Source: Actinomycetota bacterium (GTDB lineage: Bacteria; Actinomycetota; Thermoleophilia; Solirubrobacterales; 70-9). Taken from it: 64,000 nt of DNA. Numbering within the stretch: position 1 is the stretch's first letter; each line of letters begins with the position of its first letter. The stretch is taken from positions 1 through 64,000 of the forward strand of contig JAFDWB010000095.1 of the NCBI GenBank assembly GCA_018268675.1. The letters run 5' to 3'. Under the pieces are notes generated by a model. It did not search any database and had not been told where the DNA came from. It saw only the letters and a list, made by a program, of their open reading frames with translations. Below, piece after piece: positions 1 through 7,801 of the stretch. The position numbers and the translations under genes were made by a program.

Positions 1-2
1 AA

Positions 3-125
3 GGCGCCGAACAGCAGGTGACCAACGGCGGCGCCGCGATGCCGCCCTTCAAAGGCACCCTGAGCGAAGAAGAAATCAAGAACGTCGCCGCCTTCGTGGT
101 CGAAGACATCGTCGGCGGCAAGTAG
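3..125 (+). CDS. Cytochrome c, C-terminal fragment
   Basis: Only the last 40 codons lie in the window; the gene begins before base 1. The peptide contains GGAAMPPFKG, the usual C-terminal segment of a small class I cytochrome c in which the Met is the sixth haem iron ligand, followed by an amphipathic final helix (EEEIKNVAAFV). The haem-binding CxxCH would lie upstream of the window. All Glu codons are GAA, as in the complete lipoprotein cytochrome at 23215-23763, so an exported electron carrier is likely. A strong terminator follows 20 bp after the stop. Its partner enzyme cannot be seen. Confidence 0.8.
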   Translation, partial: GAEQQVTNGGAAMPPFKGTLSEEEIKNVAAFVVEDIVGGK

Positions 126-144
126 CCGACCGTAGTACCTGAAT

Positions 145-180
145 GGGGCCCCGGGCGAGCGCCGCCCGGAGCCCCTTTTC
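145..180 (+). terminator. Rho-independent terminator of the cytochrome c gene
   Basis: GC-rich stem (GGGGCCCCGGGCG paired with CGCCCGGAGCCCC, one mismatch, 3-nt loop) followed directly by TTTTC. It lies 20 bp after the cytochrome stop codon, on the same strand. Confidence 0.85.
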
Positions 181-327
181 GTTGCGGTAGGCAGGCGCCT
201 GATCCCGGCCCAGGTCGAGAGCCTCGCCGGCTGCGCCCGCCCGGCGCCCCCCCTGTGAGTTCGCAGAAAGCCGCGGATAGCGCGGTGAAGTGCGAGCTCA
301 CCAGGAGCGGGAGCCCGGGGACGGCGT

Positions 328-424
328 CCGCACGGGGGCCCGACACACTTCCGTGCGACCCCAAATGTTGATGGGCCGAAAACCCGCCTATGTATCAGGT
401 TTTCGGCCCATCAACATTTGGGCG
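328..424. repeat. Palindromic repeat family A, copy 1
   Basis: Perfect inverted repeat with arms 360-384 and 398-422 (25 bp each) and a 13-nt loop containing CTATGTAT. The arm contains GTTGATGGGCCGAAAACC. About 30 bp of left flank (GGGCCCGAC..CACT.CCGTGCG) is also shared with copy 2 at 7674-7768. A diverged third copy lies inside dnaE2 (50383-50434). It does not look like a terminator because no T-tract follows on either strand. Confidence 0.85.
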
Positions 425-518
425 CGGGAAAAGGTCACGAAGTACGCGCAATTGTCGGCGGGATGCGCACCGGCCCTTGGCACCCTTGTGGCGGGACGCC
501 CTGCCCGGCGCACACCAA

Positions 519-569
519 GGCGCGGCCATCCCCCTCATAACTGCCAATGCATGGGGGGATGGCCGCGCC
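519..569. repeat. Long perfect hairpin downstream of the RCK gene
   Basis: Arms 519-534 and 554-569 are perfectly complementary (16 bp, GGCGCGGCCATCCCCC and its complement) around a 19-nt loop. It sits 50 bp beyond the stop of the minus-strand gene ending at 619. No T-run follows it in either direction, so it may protect mRNA ends or be another interspersed palindrome. No second copy is visible in this window. Confidence 0.6.
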
Positions 570-618
570 GCCGGGGCGTCAGCCGGCCGGCCTCCGTCCC
601 TCCGCGGCCCCGGGCCCC

Positions 619-1797
619 CTACGCCCCGGCCTCGATCGCCTGCTGCAGGGTCTCCGCCGCCAGTTTGTGGGCGTCGCAGATGCGGCCTAGGTGGAGGAGG
701 GAGTCGGTCTCGGTGGCGACCTCGCCGTCGCCGAGGCGGAGGACGATCGGGACGTCGGGGCGGAGGTCCTCGGCGGCGAGGCCGACGGCGACGTTGACCA
801 GGTCGTCGGAGGTGACCGCGGCGATCGCGCCGCAGCGGGCGATGCCGACGCGCTGGAGCATCTCGCGGTCGTCGCCGCGGCCGATCGCGACCGGGACCCC
901 GGCCGCCTTGGCGAGGCGGACGCTCGGCGCCTCGGCGTCGCGCTCGATCGCCACCACGGCGATGCCGCGGTCCTGGAGCGCCTGGGCGACGCGGAAGCCG
1001 ACCTGGCCGAAGCCGACCAGGACGACGTGGTGGCGGGCGGGGGCGGCCCGCGGGCCGAAGAGCGTGGTGAGACGACGACGGCTGAGCCGGCGCACCAGGG
1101 CCGCGGTGAAGACCGCGACGAGGGCGACCGCGAGCACCATGTTGGCCGCCGAGGCGAGCTTGAACCAATCCGGCCCCCGCGCCGCGCCGGGCGGCCCGGC
1201 GACCGTCGCCACCGAGCGGGTCGAGAAGTAGAAGGCGTCGATCAGCCCGTGCTTGAAGGCGATCATCGTAATCAGCATCTCGATCGCCAGGGCAAGGAAG
1301 AGGCCGGCGCCCGCGACGACCAGGAGCCGCAGCGCGTCGTCGACGATCCGCACCCCGTGGCGGCGCCGGCCGAGGACCTCCGCGCCCGCTTCGGCGAGAC
1401 AGCCCTCGGCGAGGTCGCCGGCGACGATCTCCGACGGCGAGAGCACGTGGACCTTCGGCGCGACATGCTCGAGCTCCCGCGAGACAGTGTGGTCGAACAT
1501 CGTCACCCAGAGCGGCAGGTCCGGCCGCACGTGGGCGCTCAGCAGGGTCAGGCGCAGGGCCTGGGCGTCGTCGCGGGTGACGACCGCGACCGCGCGCCAC
1601 TCGCCCTCGCGCAGCATCGCCGCCGCCTCGCCGTCGGTCTGGTCGAGCGCCGAGGCGGCCGGCGAGCCGCTCTGCTCGAAGCGCCGCAGCAGCGCCGCGC
1701 CGAGGCCGCCACCCTCGCCGAGGACGAGGACGGCGCCGGTGTGCGCGGCCGTCGACTCAGGCGGGATCGGGCTGGAGCTCTGCGGAATCTGCGCCAC
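619..1797 (-). CDS. RCK/TrkA-N double-domain membrane protein, potassium-channel-like
   Basis: A protein of about 392 aa that starts with a Rossmann nucleotide-binding motif (AVLVLGEGGGLG), has a membrane segment (LLVVAGAGLFLALAIEMLIT), a pore-like loop and second membrane helix, and ends with a second TrkA-N domain (HVVLVGFGQVGFRVAQAL) carrying GFGQVG and a following acidic ERD. This layout fits RCK-gated K+ channels. The expected selectivity filter TVGYGD is not present: the corresponding loop reads SVATVAGPPGA, so conduction of K+ is doubtful and a nucleotide-sensing role is equally possible. The start is uncertain; GTG at 1797 overlaps the upstream vWA gene by 41 bp and leaves a short leader before the first Rossmann strand. 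Confidence 0.6.
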   Translation of the reverse strand: MAQIPQSSSPIPPESTAAHTGAVLVLGEGGGLGAALLRRFEQSGSPAASALDQTDGEAAAMLREGEWRAVAVVTRDDAQALRLTLLSAHVRPDLPLWVTMFDHTVSRELEHVAPKVHVLSPSEIVAGDLAEGCLAEAGAEVLGRRRHGVRIVDDALRLLVVAGAGLFLALAIEMLITMIAFKHGLIDAFYFSTRSVATVAGPPGAARGPDWFKLASAANMVLAVALVAVFTAALVRRLSRRRLTTLFGPRAAPARHHVVLVGFGQVGFRVAQALQDRGIAVVAIERDAEAPSVRLAKAAGVPVAIGRGDDREMLQRVGIARCGAIAAVTSDDLVNVAVGLAAEDLRPDVPIVLRLGDGEVATETDSLLHLGRICDAHKLAAETLQQAIEAGA

Positions 1798-4700
1798 GGT
1801 CCGCCGAATCTTCGCGATTCGGGCCCTTCTCGTCCCGCCCGCCCCAGCGCCGGCCGAGCAGTCGCAGGACCGCCCCGACCAGGAAGCAGGCGAGAGCGAG
1901 GGCGGCGAAGACCCACCAGACGCGGTGCTCGGACCCTTCGATCGCGGCCGGATCGGCGGCGCCGAGCGTGGTCCCGCCGCCGGCCGCGGCAAGCGGTCCG
2001 AGCGGCGTCGTATCGACGCGCCCGAGCCGGAACTCGGCCGGATAGGGGATCGCCAGCCGACCGGCCAGCGAGCCCTCCCCGGGCGCGGCCAGGACGTAGG
2101 CGTATTCGCCCGCCGGGAGCTTCGGCAGCGGCGCGGTCCAGCGCTCCGCCGCCGCCTCTTCGAAGCGCAGCGGGATCGTCCCCCCGGCCGCCGAGGTGAG
2201 CGTGCCTTCGAGGGCTTCCAGCTGGACCGGCCGGCCGCGAGCGTCGGTCGGCGCCACTTCCAGCTCGCGCTGGTCCCCCGGCACCAGACTCGGGGTCAGC
2301 GGCGGCGGCGCGACCCCGCGCTCGACCCAGCGCCCGGCGTCCTGGAAGAGGCGTTCGTGCCGCAGCCATTCGCCCGCCCAGGCGGGGGTCAGCCCCGGCG
2401 TCCAGGCGGCGGCCCGGCCGGAGCCGTACTGCCACTGCGCGAGCACCGGGTCGGGCGGGTGGTTCTTGTCCTGCCCGAGCAGCGCCGCCTCGGCGCCCGG
2501 CTTCAATTCGGTGACCACGTTGCCGCCGAGCGGCGGCAGGGGTTCGCCGACCAGGCTGCCGGTGATCGGGCTCGGGTCCCCGGCCGAGACGCCGATCTGC
2601 CCGCGCAGCCGCACCGTGCGGGTGTTTATCCGCGTCTCTTTGTCGAAGATTTCGGGCAGTTCACGCGCGTTTTCGGTCGCGTAATAGTTGCCGCCGGTGT
2701 CCGCCGCGATTTCCCGCAACAGCTTGAAGTCGGCTTCGGCGCCCAGCGCCACCGTGGCGATGCTGATCTTGTTCTTCTTCAGCCCCGGCAGCAGGGAGGC
2801 GTAGCTGCCCGGTTCGCTGATCCCGTCGGTGAGCAGGATGATGTGGCGCTCCTTCGCCTTCGAGCGCTCGATTTCCTTGACCCCCGCGGCGAGGCCTCTG
2901 TAGATGTTCGTCCCGCCGTTGGCCGGGATCTTGTTGATCTTCCTTTCGATTTCGCCGACGTTGCCCGGTTCGACCCGGGTCAGCGGCACCAGCGACTTCG
3001 CCTTCACTTCGAAGGTGACGATGCCGATCTGGTCGCGGTGCTTGAGCAGGAAGTCGAGCGCGCCGCGGGCCGCTGCCTGGGCCATCGCGATCTTCGGCAC
3101 GCCGCCGACCTCGTTGATCATGCTGCCGGAGCGGTCGAGGATCAGCTGCACGGCGACGTTTTTGCGCTGCAGCTTCCCCGGCACGAGCGATTTGACCGGC
3201 AGCGCGTCTTGGAGCGGCGACTTGTAGTACTTGCCGAGCGAGAAGGAGTGGTTGCCGCCGAAGGCGAGGAGGCCGAGCGCCTGGGCGCGGACGGCGGTGT
3301 CGATCGCGCGGGCGCGCTGCTTGCCGAGGGCCTCGGCGGGGACGTCTTCGAGCACCACCGCGTCGACCCCCTTGTAGCCGGCGGGGCTCGTCGGCAGGGC
3401 GCCGGGCGCGACCGACGTGACCCGGAAGCCATCGGCCTCGAGCATCCTCGCGGCTTCCCCGCCGCCCGCGGCGGCGACCACGGCGCGCGGCGCGCCCTCG
3501 ACCCGGACCGTCGTCCCCAGCGCATCGTTCTGCGGCCGCGTGTCGCCTTCACTCCGCACCGCCACTTCGTACCCGTAGGAGCCGGGATGGAGCGGCGCCC
3601 GCACCGCGAAGAGGTAGGGGTTGTCGCCGACCCCGAGCGTCACCCGCTGGTGGCCGATCGCGGCGCCGTCGCGGCGCACCGTCAGCACCGCAGGCGCTTC
3701 GACGCTGCTACGCACCGTCACCTCGAGCGAGAGCGGGTCGCCGGCGTGCAGCGCGCCCGGCGCCTGCAGGCGGGTGACGGCGGCGTCCGGCGGCTGCGCG
3801 GTGAGGGCGACGGTGTCGAGCGCGATGCCGCGTTCGCGCGCGGACGCGGCCAGGTCGGTCGGCTCGCCCGCGGTCTGGCGGCCGTCGCTGAGGAGGACCA
3901 CGCGGCCGCCGCGCGGGGTGCGCGCGAGCGCCAGTTCGAGCGCCCCCTGAAGGTTCGTTTCCCGCCCTTCGACGCTGCCCCCGGCAGCGCCCGGCAGGAG
4001 CCCGGCACCGTCCCCGGTCACTTCCGCGCCGCCGCCGAACTGGACCACGCGGCAGCTCGCCCCGCAGCCCTGGTTGGCGGCCAGCCATTCGCGCTCCACT
4101 TCGGCCGCGGCGGGGCCGATGCTGAGCGAGCGGTCGAGGACGAGCGTGGTCGGCGGCGGCGGCGCGCCGACGGTCGGGTCGAAGAGGGCGACCGCGACGA
4201 GGACGAGGCTCGCGACCTGGAGGCCGACCGCCGACCGCCGGCGGACCGAGCCGCCGCGTTCCGGTTCGCGCCACCAGGCGTAGAGCCCCTCGAGGATCAG
4301 GACGAGGAGCGCGGCGGCCAGGAGCCAGGGCCAAAGGTCGGTGTGGCCCGGCGCGGTGGCCGGCGGCGGGGCGCCGAGGTCGATCGGGGCGCCTGGCGCC
4401 GGCGCGACACCGGGGTTGACCGCGATCGCCGGCGCGCGCGTCCCCCACGGCCCCCGCAGCGTCACCACGTAGTTGCCGGGCCTGGCGATGTCGACCGGGA
4501 CTTCGGCGCCCGGCATCACCGCGAGCCGCCGCGGCGCGCCGCCGGACGCGGTCCGCAGGGTGGCGGCGCTCGTCCCCGGCGGCTCGGCGAGCGAGAACGG
4601 CACCCCGGCGGCGGCCGCTTCAGGCGCCAGGCGCTGCGACCAGGCGACGATGTTGTCGATCAGGGTCGGGAACCCGGCCAGCTGGGGCAGGTTCGATTCG

Positions 4701-6076
4701 GAGGGCTCGAAGGAGAGCACCGCGACGCGCCGGCCGGCGTCGGGGCCGGCGGCGATCAGCGGCCCGTCCGGGCTCCAGGCCGCGGCGCTCAAGGGCGGCG
4801 GCAGGGCGAGCCGTCGGGCGGCGCCGGCGCCGATCGTCAGCGAGGAGAGGTCGACGCCTTCGAGCAGCGGGCTCGCCGGTTCGGTGCCGCTGAGGCGGCT
4901 GTCGTGCATCTTCCCCGTCACCTTGCCGCCGCCGGGGAGGCGCGGCGGGTTGACGAGAAGCACCGCCGGCGCCTCGGGCAGGCCCCCCTTCGGCACGAAG
5001 TCGTCGAGCACCAGCAGGTCGCTCGTCCCCGGGTCGGTCGACTCGTAGGTCTGCGGCGTGCGCAGGCGGAGCTGGACGCCGGGGACCGAGGCGAGGGCGC
5101 GGGCGAGCGGCAGCGCCCGGGTGCGGTTGCCGACCAGCGTGATCCGCTCGCCGCCCGGTTCGGGGACCGAGACGAAGGCCGAGTCGTCGGCGGCGAGCCC
5201 GTCGCCGGCCGGGAGGCTCATCCGCACCGTGGCGCCGGGCGGCGCGGTGAAGACGAGCGGCGCCGAGCCGTTCGCCGGGACCGCGACCGGCACGGTGTGG
5301 AGCGGCTCGCCGCTGATCGCGACCCGGACCGCCAGCCGCCGCGCCGCGCCGCGGGTGGAGACGCGGACGAAGACTTCGCAGGCTTCGCTGCCCAGCCGGT
5401 CGCAGTGAGCGCCGGCGCCGCCGAGCGCCGCGTCGGCGAGCGGCTTGCCGACTTCCAGGTCTTCGTAGGCCGAGCCGCCGCCGCGCACTTCCGGCGCCGC
5501 TTCCTCGGGCGCCCGCAACACCACGATCCGGTCGCCGGCCCCGGCCCGCAGGCCGGCGGCGAGCCGCAGCGCCGCGGTCAGGTTGGCCGGGCCGGGGCCG
5601 GCGCGCAGCCTGGCCAGCGCGTCGCTCGCGCCGGAAGCGGGCCCTTCGTAGAGGACGCTCGGCGTCGCGCCCGCGCCGACGATCCGCACCGCACCGTCGC
5701 GCGGACCTTCGGCGAGGCGTTCGCGCAGCGCCGCGCGGGCGACGTCGATCCGGCTCGTCCCCCCGGCTTCGGCGCCCATCCACATCGACTCGTCGACGAC
5801 GAAGACGCGGGCGGAGCGCGTCGCCGCGCCTTCGCTCACCGGGCGGGCGAGGGCGAAGACGAGCAGCGCCAGGGCGAGCAGCTGCAGGGCGAGCAGGAGC
5901 GGCAGCGGCGGGCGGCCGAGCTTGCGCGCGCCGCCGCCGCCGGAGGTCGGCAGGTCGCGCCAGGCGAGGAGGCTGCCGACCGCGCGGCGCGGCGGCTTGC
6001 GGCGGCGCAGGTGGAGCGCCACCAGCGGCACGGCGAGGAGGAGGGCGGCGAGCGCCGCCCCACTCAGCAGCGTCAC
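1757..6076 (-). CDS. Giant BatA-like membrane protein with three vWA regions
   Basis: A 1439-aa envelope protein. Residues 1-80 match the BatA/aerotolerance N-terminal domain (two hydrophobic helices, then an Arg-rich loop). Degenerate vWA folds start near residue 94 (DESMW) and 645 (DRSLSIG). Membrane helices lie near 590-640. A class I amidotransferase-like fold with GGNHSFSLG is near 940. A vWA domain with an intact MIDAS (DRSGSM near 980, LTDGIS near 1082) follows, and a last helix is near 1395. In many bacteria such proteins work with a MoxR ATPase and a DUF58 protein; here those lie 13 kb away (19609-21530). Partner is the gene at 6105-7532, upstream by 28 bp. The ligand is unknown. The start at 6076 gives a clean N-terminal helix. 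Confidence 0.75.
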   Translation of the reverse strand: MTLLSGAALAALLLAVPLVALHLRRRKPPRRAVGSLLAWRDLPTSGGGGARKLGRPPLPLLLALQLLALALLVFALARPVSEGAATRSARVFVVDESMWMGAEAGGTSRIDVARAALRERLAEGPRDGAVRIVGAGATPSVLYEGPASGASDALARLRAGPGPANLTAALRLAAGLRAGAGDRIVVLRAPEEAAPEVRGGGSAYEDLEVGKPLADAALGGAGAHCDRLGSEACEVFVRVSTRGAARRLAVRVAISGEPLHTVPVAVPANGSAPLVFTAPPGATVRMSLPAGDGLAADDSAFVSVPEPGGERITLVGNRTRALPLARALASVPGVQLRLRTPQTYESTDPGTSDLLVLDDFVPKGGLPEAPAVLLVNPPRLPGGGKVTGKMHDSRLSGTEPASPLLEGVDLSSLTIGAGAARRLALPPPLSAAAWSPDGPLIAAGPDAGRRVAVLSFEPSESNLPQLAGFPTLIDNIVAWSQRLAPEAAAAGVPFSLAEPPGTSAATLRTASGGAPRRLAVMPGAEVPVDIARPGNYVVTLRGPWGTRAPAIAVNPGVAPAPGAPIDLGAPPPATAPGHTDLWPWLLAAALLVLILEGLYAWWREPERGGSVRRRSAVGLQVASLVLVAVALFDPTVGAPPPPTTLVLDRSLSIGPAAAEVEREWLAANQGCGASCRVVQFGGGAEVTGDGAGLLPGAAGGSVEGRETNLQGALELALARTPRGGRVVLLSDGRQTAGEPTDLAASARERGIALDTVALTAQPPDAAVTRLQAPGALHAGDPLSLEVTVRSSVEAPAVLTVRRDGAAIGHQRVTLGVGDNPYLFAVRAPLHPGSYGYEVAVRSEGDTRPQNDALGTTVRVEGAPRAVVAAAGGGEAARMLEADGFRVTSVAPGALPTSPAGYKGVDAVVLEDVPAEALGKQRARAIDTAVRAQALGLLAFGGNHSFSLGKYYKSPLQDALPVKSLVPGKLQRKNVAVQLILDRSGSMINEVGGVPKIAMAQAAARGALDFLLKHRDQIGIVTFEVKAKSLVPLTRVEPGNVGEIERKINKIPANGGTNIYRGLAAGVKEIERSKAKERHIILLTDGISEPGSYASLLPGLKKNKISIATVALGAEADFKLLREIAADTGGNYYATENARELPEIFDKETRINTRTVRLRGQIGVSAGDPSPITGSLVGEPLPPLGGNVVTELKPGAEAALLGQDKNHPPDPVLAQWQYGSGRAAAWTPGLTPAWAGEWLRHERLFQDAGRWVERGVAPPPLTPSLVPGDQRELEVAPTDARGRPVQLEALEGTLTSAAGGTIPLRFEEAAAERWTAPLPKLPAGEYAYVLAAPGEGSLAGRLAIPYPAEFRLGRVDTTPLGPLAAAGGGTTLGAADPAAIEGSEHRVWWVFAALALACFLVGAVLRLLGRRWGGRDEKGPNREDSADRGADSAELQPDPA

Positions 6077-6104
6077 CGTGACGCCCCCGCCGCGGGCGGC
6101 GCGC

Positions 6105-7532
6105 TCACCACGACAGCCGCTCGACCCACTTCAGCGCTTCGAGGTAGTTCAGCTGCAGGCCGGTGCTCGGCCCGAGGACGGCGCCGCCGGTCACCGGCAC
6201 GAAGGAGAAGCGGCTGCCGACCTGGGTGGCGCCGGTGACCCGCGCTGTCCGCGCCTTGCCGCCCTGGCCCTGTTCGTTGCCGCCCTTTTTCCGTTCCTTG
6301 CCCGCCTTGGTGGAGCGCGAGGGCGCGTAGGCGGGCTGGATCCGGACGGCCTGGGACGCCTGGCCGGTGATCGGCGTCGCGTGCCCCTGGCGGTTGTTCC
6401 CGCTTTCGCCGCCCGCGTGGTTCGTGCCCGCGGGGCTGCCGCCCTTTTTTTCGCTTTTGCTTTCACCGGCGGTCGCTTCGTCGCCGGCCCCGTTGGGCGC
6501 CGGCTTCTTGGCCGCCGCGCCGCTCACTTTGGAGGGCCCGCGGCGCCCGTGCTCCCCACCGCCCTTGCTCTTGACGTTGAAGCCGAGCGTCGGGTGTTCC
6601 TTTTCCTTCGGCAGGGATGCGCCGGCTTTCTTGCCGCCTTCTTCGCCGCCTTTGAGTTCGGAGTTGGCGCCCCGTTTCAGCTTCTTGCCCGAGCGCGCTT
6701 CGCTCCCTTCGCCGTTGGCGCCTTTGCCCGCCCGGCCCTTCCGTTCGCGGCCGGCGGTCCGTTCCCCCTGGGGGATCTTCTGGTAGCCGGAGGCCGAGGT
6801 CTGTTCGGCGCTCGGTGGCGCGCTCTTTGCGGTTTCGAACTTGTGCAGCTTTCCGGTCGGCGCTTTGCCGATCGAGGGATCGTGGGCGCGCTTCACGCCT
6901 TCCCCCTGCGCGCCGCCCTTGCCGTGGCCGCCGCCCGCCGGGCCGAGCGCCACGGCCGGGCCCGCGGAGGACCCGCCGCCCGCCGCCGTGCCGATCGCGA
7001 CCACCACGGCGACCGCGGCCACCGACCCGGCGAGCGCCCACCACTCGCGCCCGGCCGGCGCCGCGGCGCTCGCGTGCCAGTCCTGTCGCCCCGCCGCGAG
7101 CAGCGCCGCCGCGTCGGCGACCGTGCGCCGCTCGAGCGGCGTCACGCCGCCGCCGCGCGCCTCGATCTCGAGCGCGGTCGCGAGCCGGTCGTTCAGGCCG
7201 AGCTTCTCGTCCAGCAGACGGGCCAACCCGAACGGTGAGGGGCCGCGCAGCGCGAGGACCGTGACCGCGACGAGGAAGGCGACCAGCGACACCGCGACGA
7301 CGATCCACTGCGGGATCTCGCCGAGCTGCGCCAGGACCTCGAGCACCGCCGCGAGCCCGAGCGCGACCGCCGCGTGGCGGCGCGCCAGGACGAGGAGCCT
7401 GCGGCGGGCGACGATCCCCCGCCAGCGCCGCAGCTCGGCACCGAGCTCCGCCTCCCCGGGCCCCGCCGCGAGCGCCCCGGCACCCGCCAGGTCGACCGAT
7501 TCGCGGGGATCCGCGCGGAGCCAACGCCACAT
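6105..7532 (-). CDS. Membrane protein with long Gly/Lys-rich low-complexity tail
   Basis: About 475 aa. The N-terminus carries two adjacent helices (residues ~45-95), a short cytosolic domain (LARLLDEKLGLNDRLATALE), and a third helix near 160. The remaining half is a Gly/Lys/Glu/Ala-rich, repeat-poor disordered region ending in a short ordered patch (GPSTGLQLNYLEALKWVERLSW-like ending). It resembles the poorly described membrane partners of BatA-type vWA proteins, with which it forms an operon (28 bp gap). No enzymatic motif is visible. I placed the start at the ATG at 7532 because a TACCGT hexamer lies 7 nt upstream (leaderless pattern). Glu is encoded mainly by GAA. Confidence 0.65.
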   Translation of the reverse strand: MWRWLRADPRESVDLAGAGALAAGPGEAELGAELRRWRGIVARRRLLVLARRHAAVALGLAAVLEVLAQLGEIPQWIVVAVSLVAFLVAVTVLALRGPSPFGLARLLDEKLGLNDRLATALEIEARGGGVTPLERRTVADAAALLAAGRQDWHASAAAPAGREWWALAGSVAAVAVVVAIGTAAGGGSSAGPAVALGPAGGGHGKGGAQGEGVKRAHDPSIGKAPTGKLHKFETAKSAPPSAEQTSASGYQKIPQGERTAGRERKGRAGKGANGEGSEARSGKKLKRGANSELKGGEEGGKKAGASLPKEKEHPTLGFNVKSKGGGEHGRRGPSKVSGAAAKKPAPNGAGDEATAGESKSEKKGGSPAGTNHAGGESGNNRQGHATPITGQASQAVRIQPAYAPSRSTKAGKERKKGGNEQGQGGKARTARVTGATQVGSRFSFVPVTGGAVLGPSTGLQLNYLEALKWVERLSW

Positions 7533-7539
7533 GCAATCG

Positions 7540-7545
7540 ACGGTA
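7540..7545 (-). promoter_or_regulatory. -10 hexamer TACCGT, leaderless start
   Basis: TACCGT on the minus strand ends 7 nt before the ATG at 7532, matching the TANNNT-N6/7-start pattern seen at many genes in the window. Confidence 0.5.
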
Positions 7546-7673
7546 CCAAGCCACTTCGGCCGCCGAATTCCCGGTGCCAATATATTGAACGGAGCGAATG
7601 AGACGCTTCAAGTCCGGTTTCACCGCCCAAGCCCGCCGCAGGCTGGGGCGCCCCCCTTGGAGTCTCTCGATGA

Positions 7674-7768
7674 GTTCGCAGGGGCCCGACCCACTCCCGT
7701 GCGCCCCCAAATGTTGATGGGCCGAAAACCCGCCTATATGTCAGGTTTTCGGCCCATCAACATTGGAC
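7674..7768. repeat. Palindromic repeat family A, copy 2
   Basis: Left arm 7706-7730 is identical to copy 1 over 25 bp. Loop 7731-7743 (13 nt, CTATATG) and right arm 7744-7766 follow, with one T missing relative to copy 1. The left flank from 7674 is also conserved. The element lies between the dipeptidase stop and the start of the envelope operon. A 9-bp inverted repeat (GACGCCCGG, 7766-7774 and 7795-7803) follows it and touches the dipeptidase stop codon. Confidence 0.85.
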
Positions 7769-7801
7769 GCCCGGGGCCGGCGCACGGCAAGGCGCCGGGC
7801 G

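Larger units (their letters stand above)
181..618. other. Gene-free stretch with two long hairpins
   Basis: No reading frame here looks coding. The stretch separates the cytochrome terminator from the 3' end of the minus-strand RCK gene. It holds a perfect 25-bp-arm palindromic repeat (360-422, with a conserved left flank from about 328) and a second perfect 16-bp-arm hairpin (519-569). Nothing recognisable is seen in 181-327 or 425-518. Confidence 0.6.

Noticed and set aside
360-422. Family A copy 1 as a rho-independent terminator
   Set aside because: No T-tract on either strand, a separate good terminator already ends the cytochrome gene at 145-180, and a homologous copy lies inside a CDS.
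1253-6238. Plus-strand open frame of 1661 codons
   Set aside because: It is antisense to the giant vWA gene; its protein is Arg/Gly/Pro-rich without domains, a typical high-GC shadow. The minus strand has clear vWA and membrane motifs.
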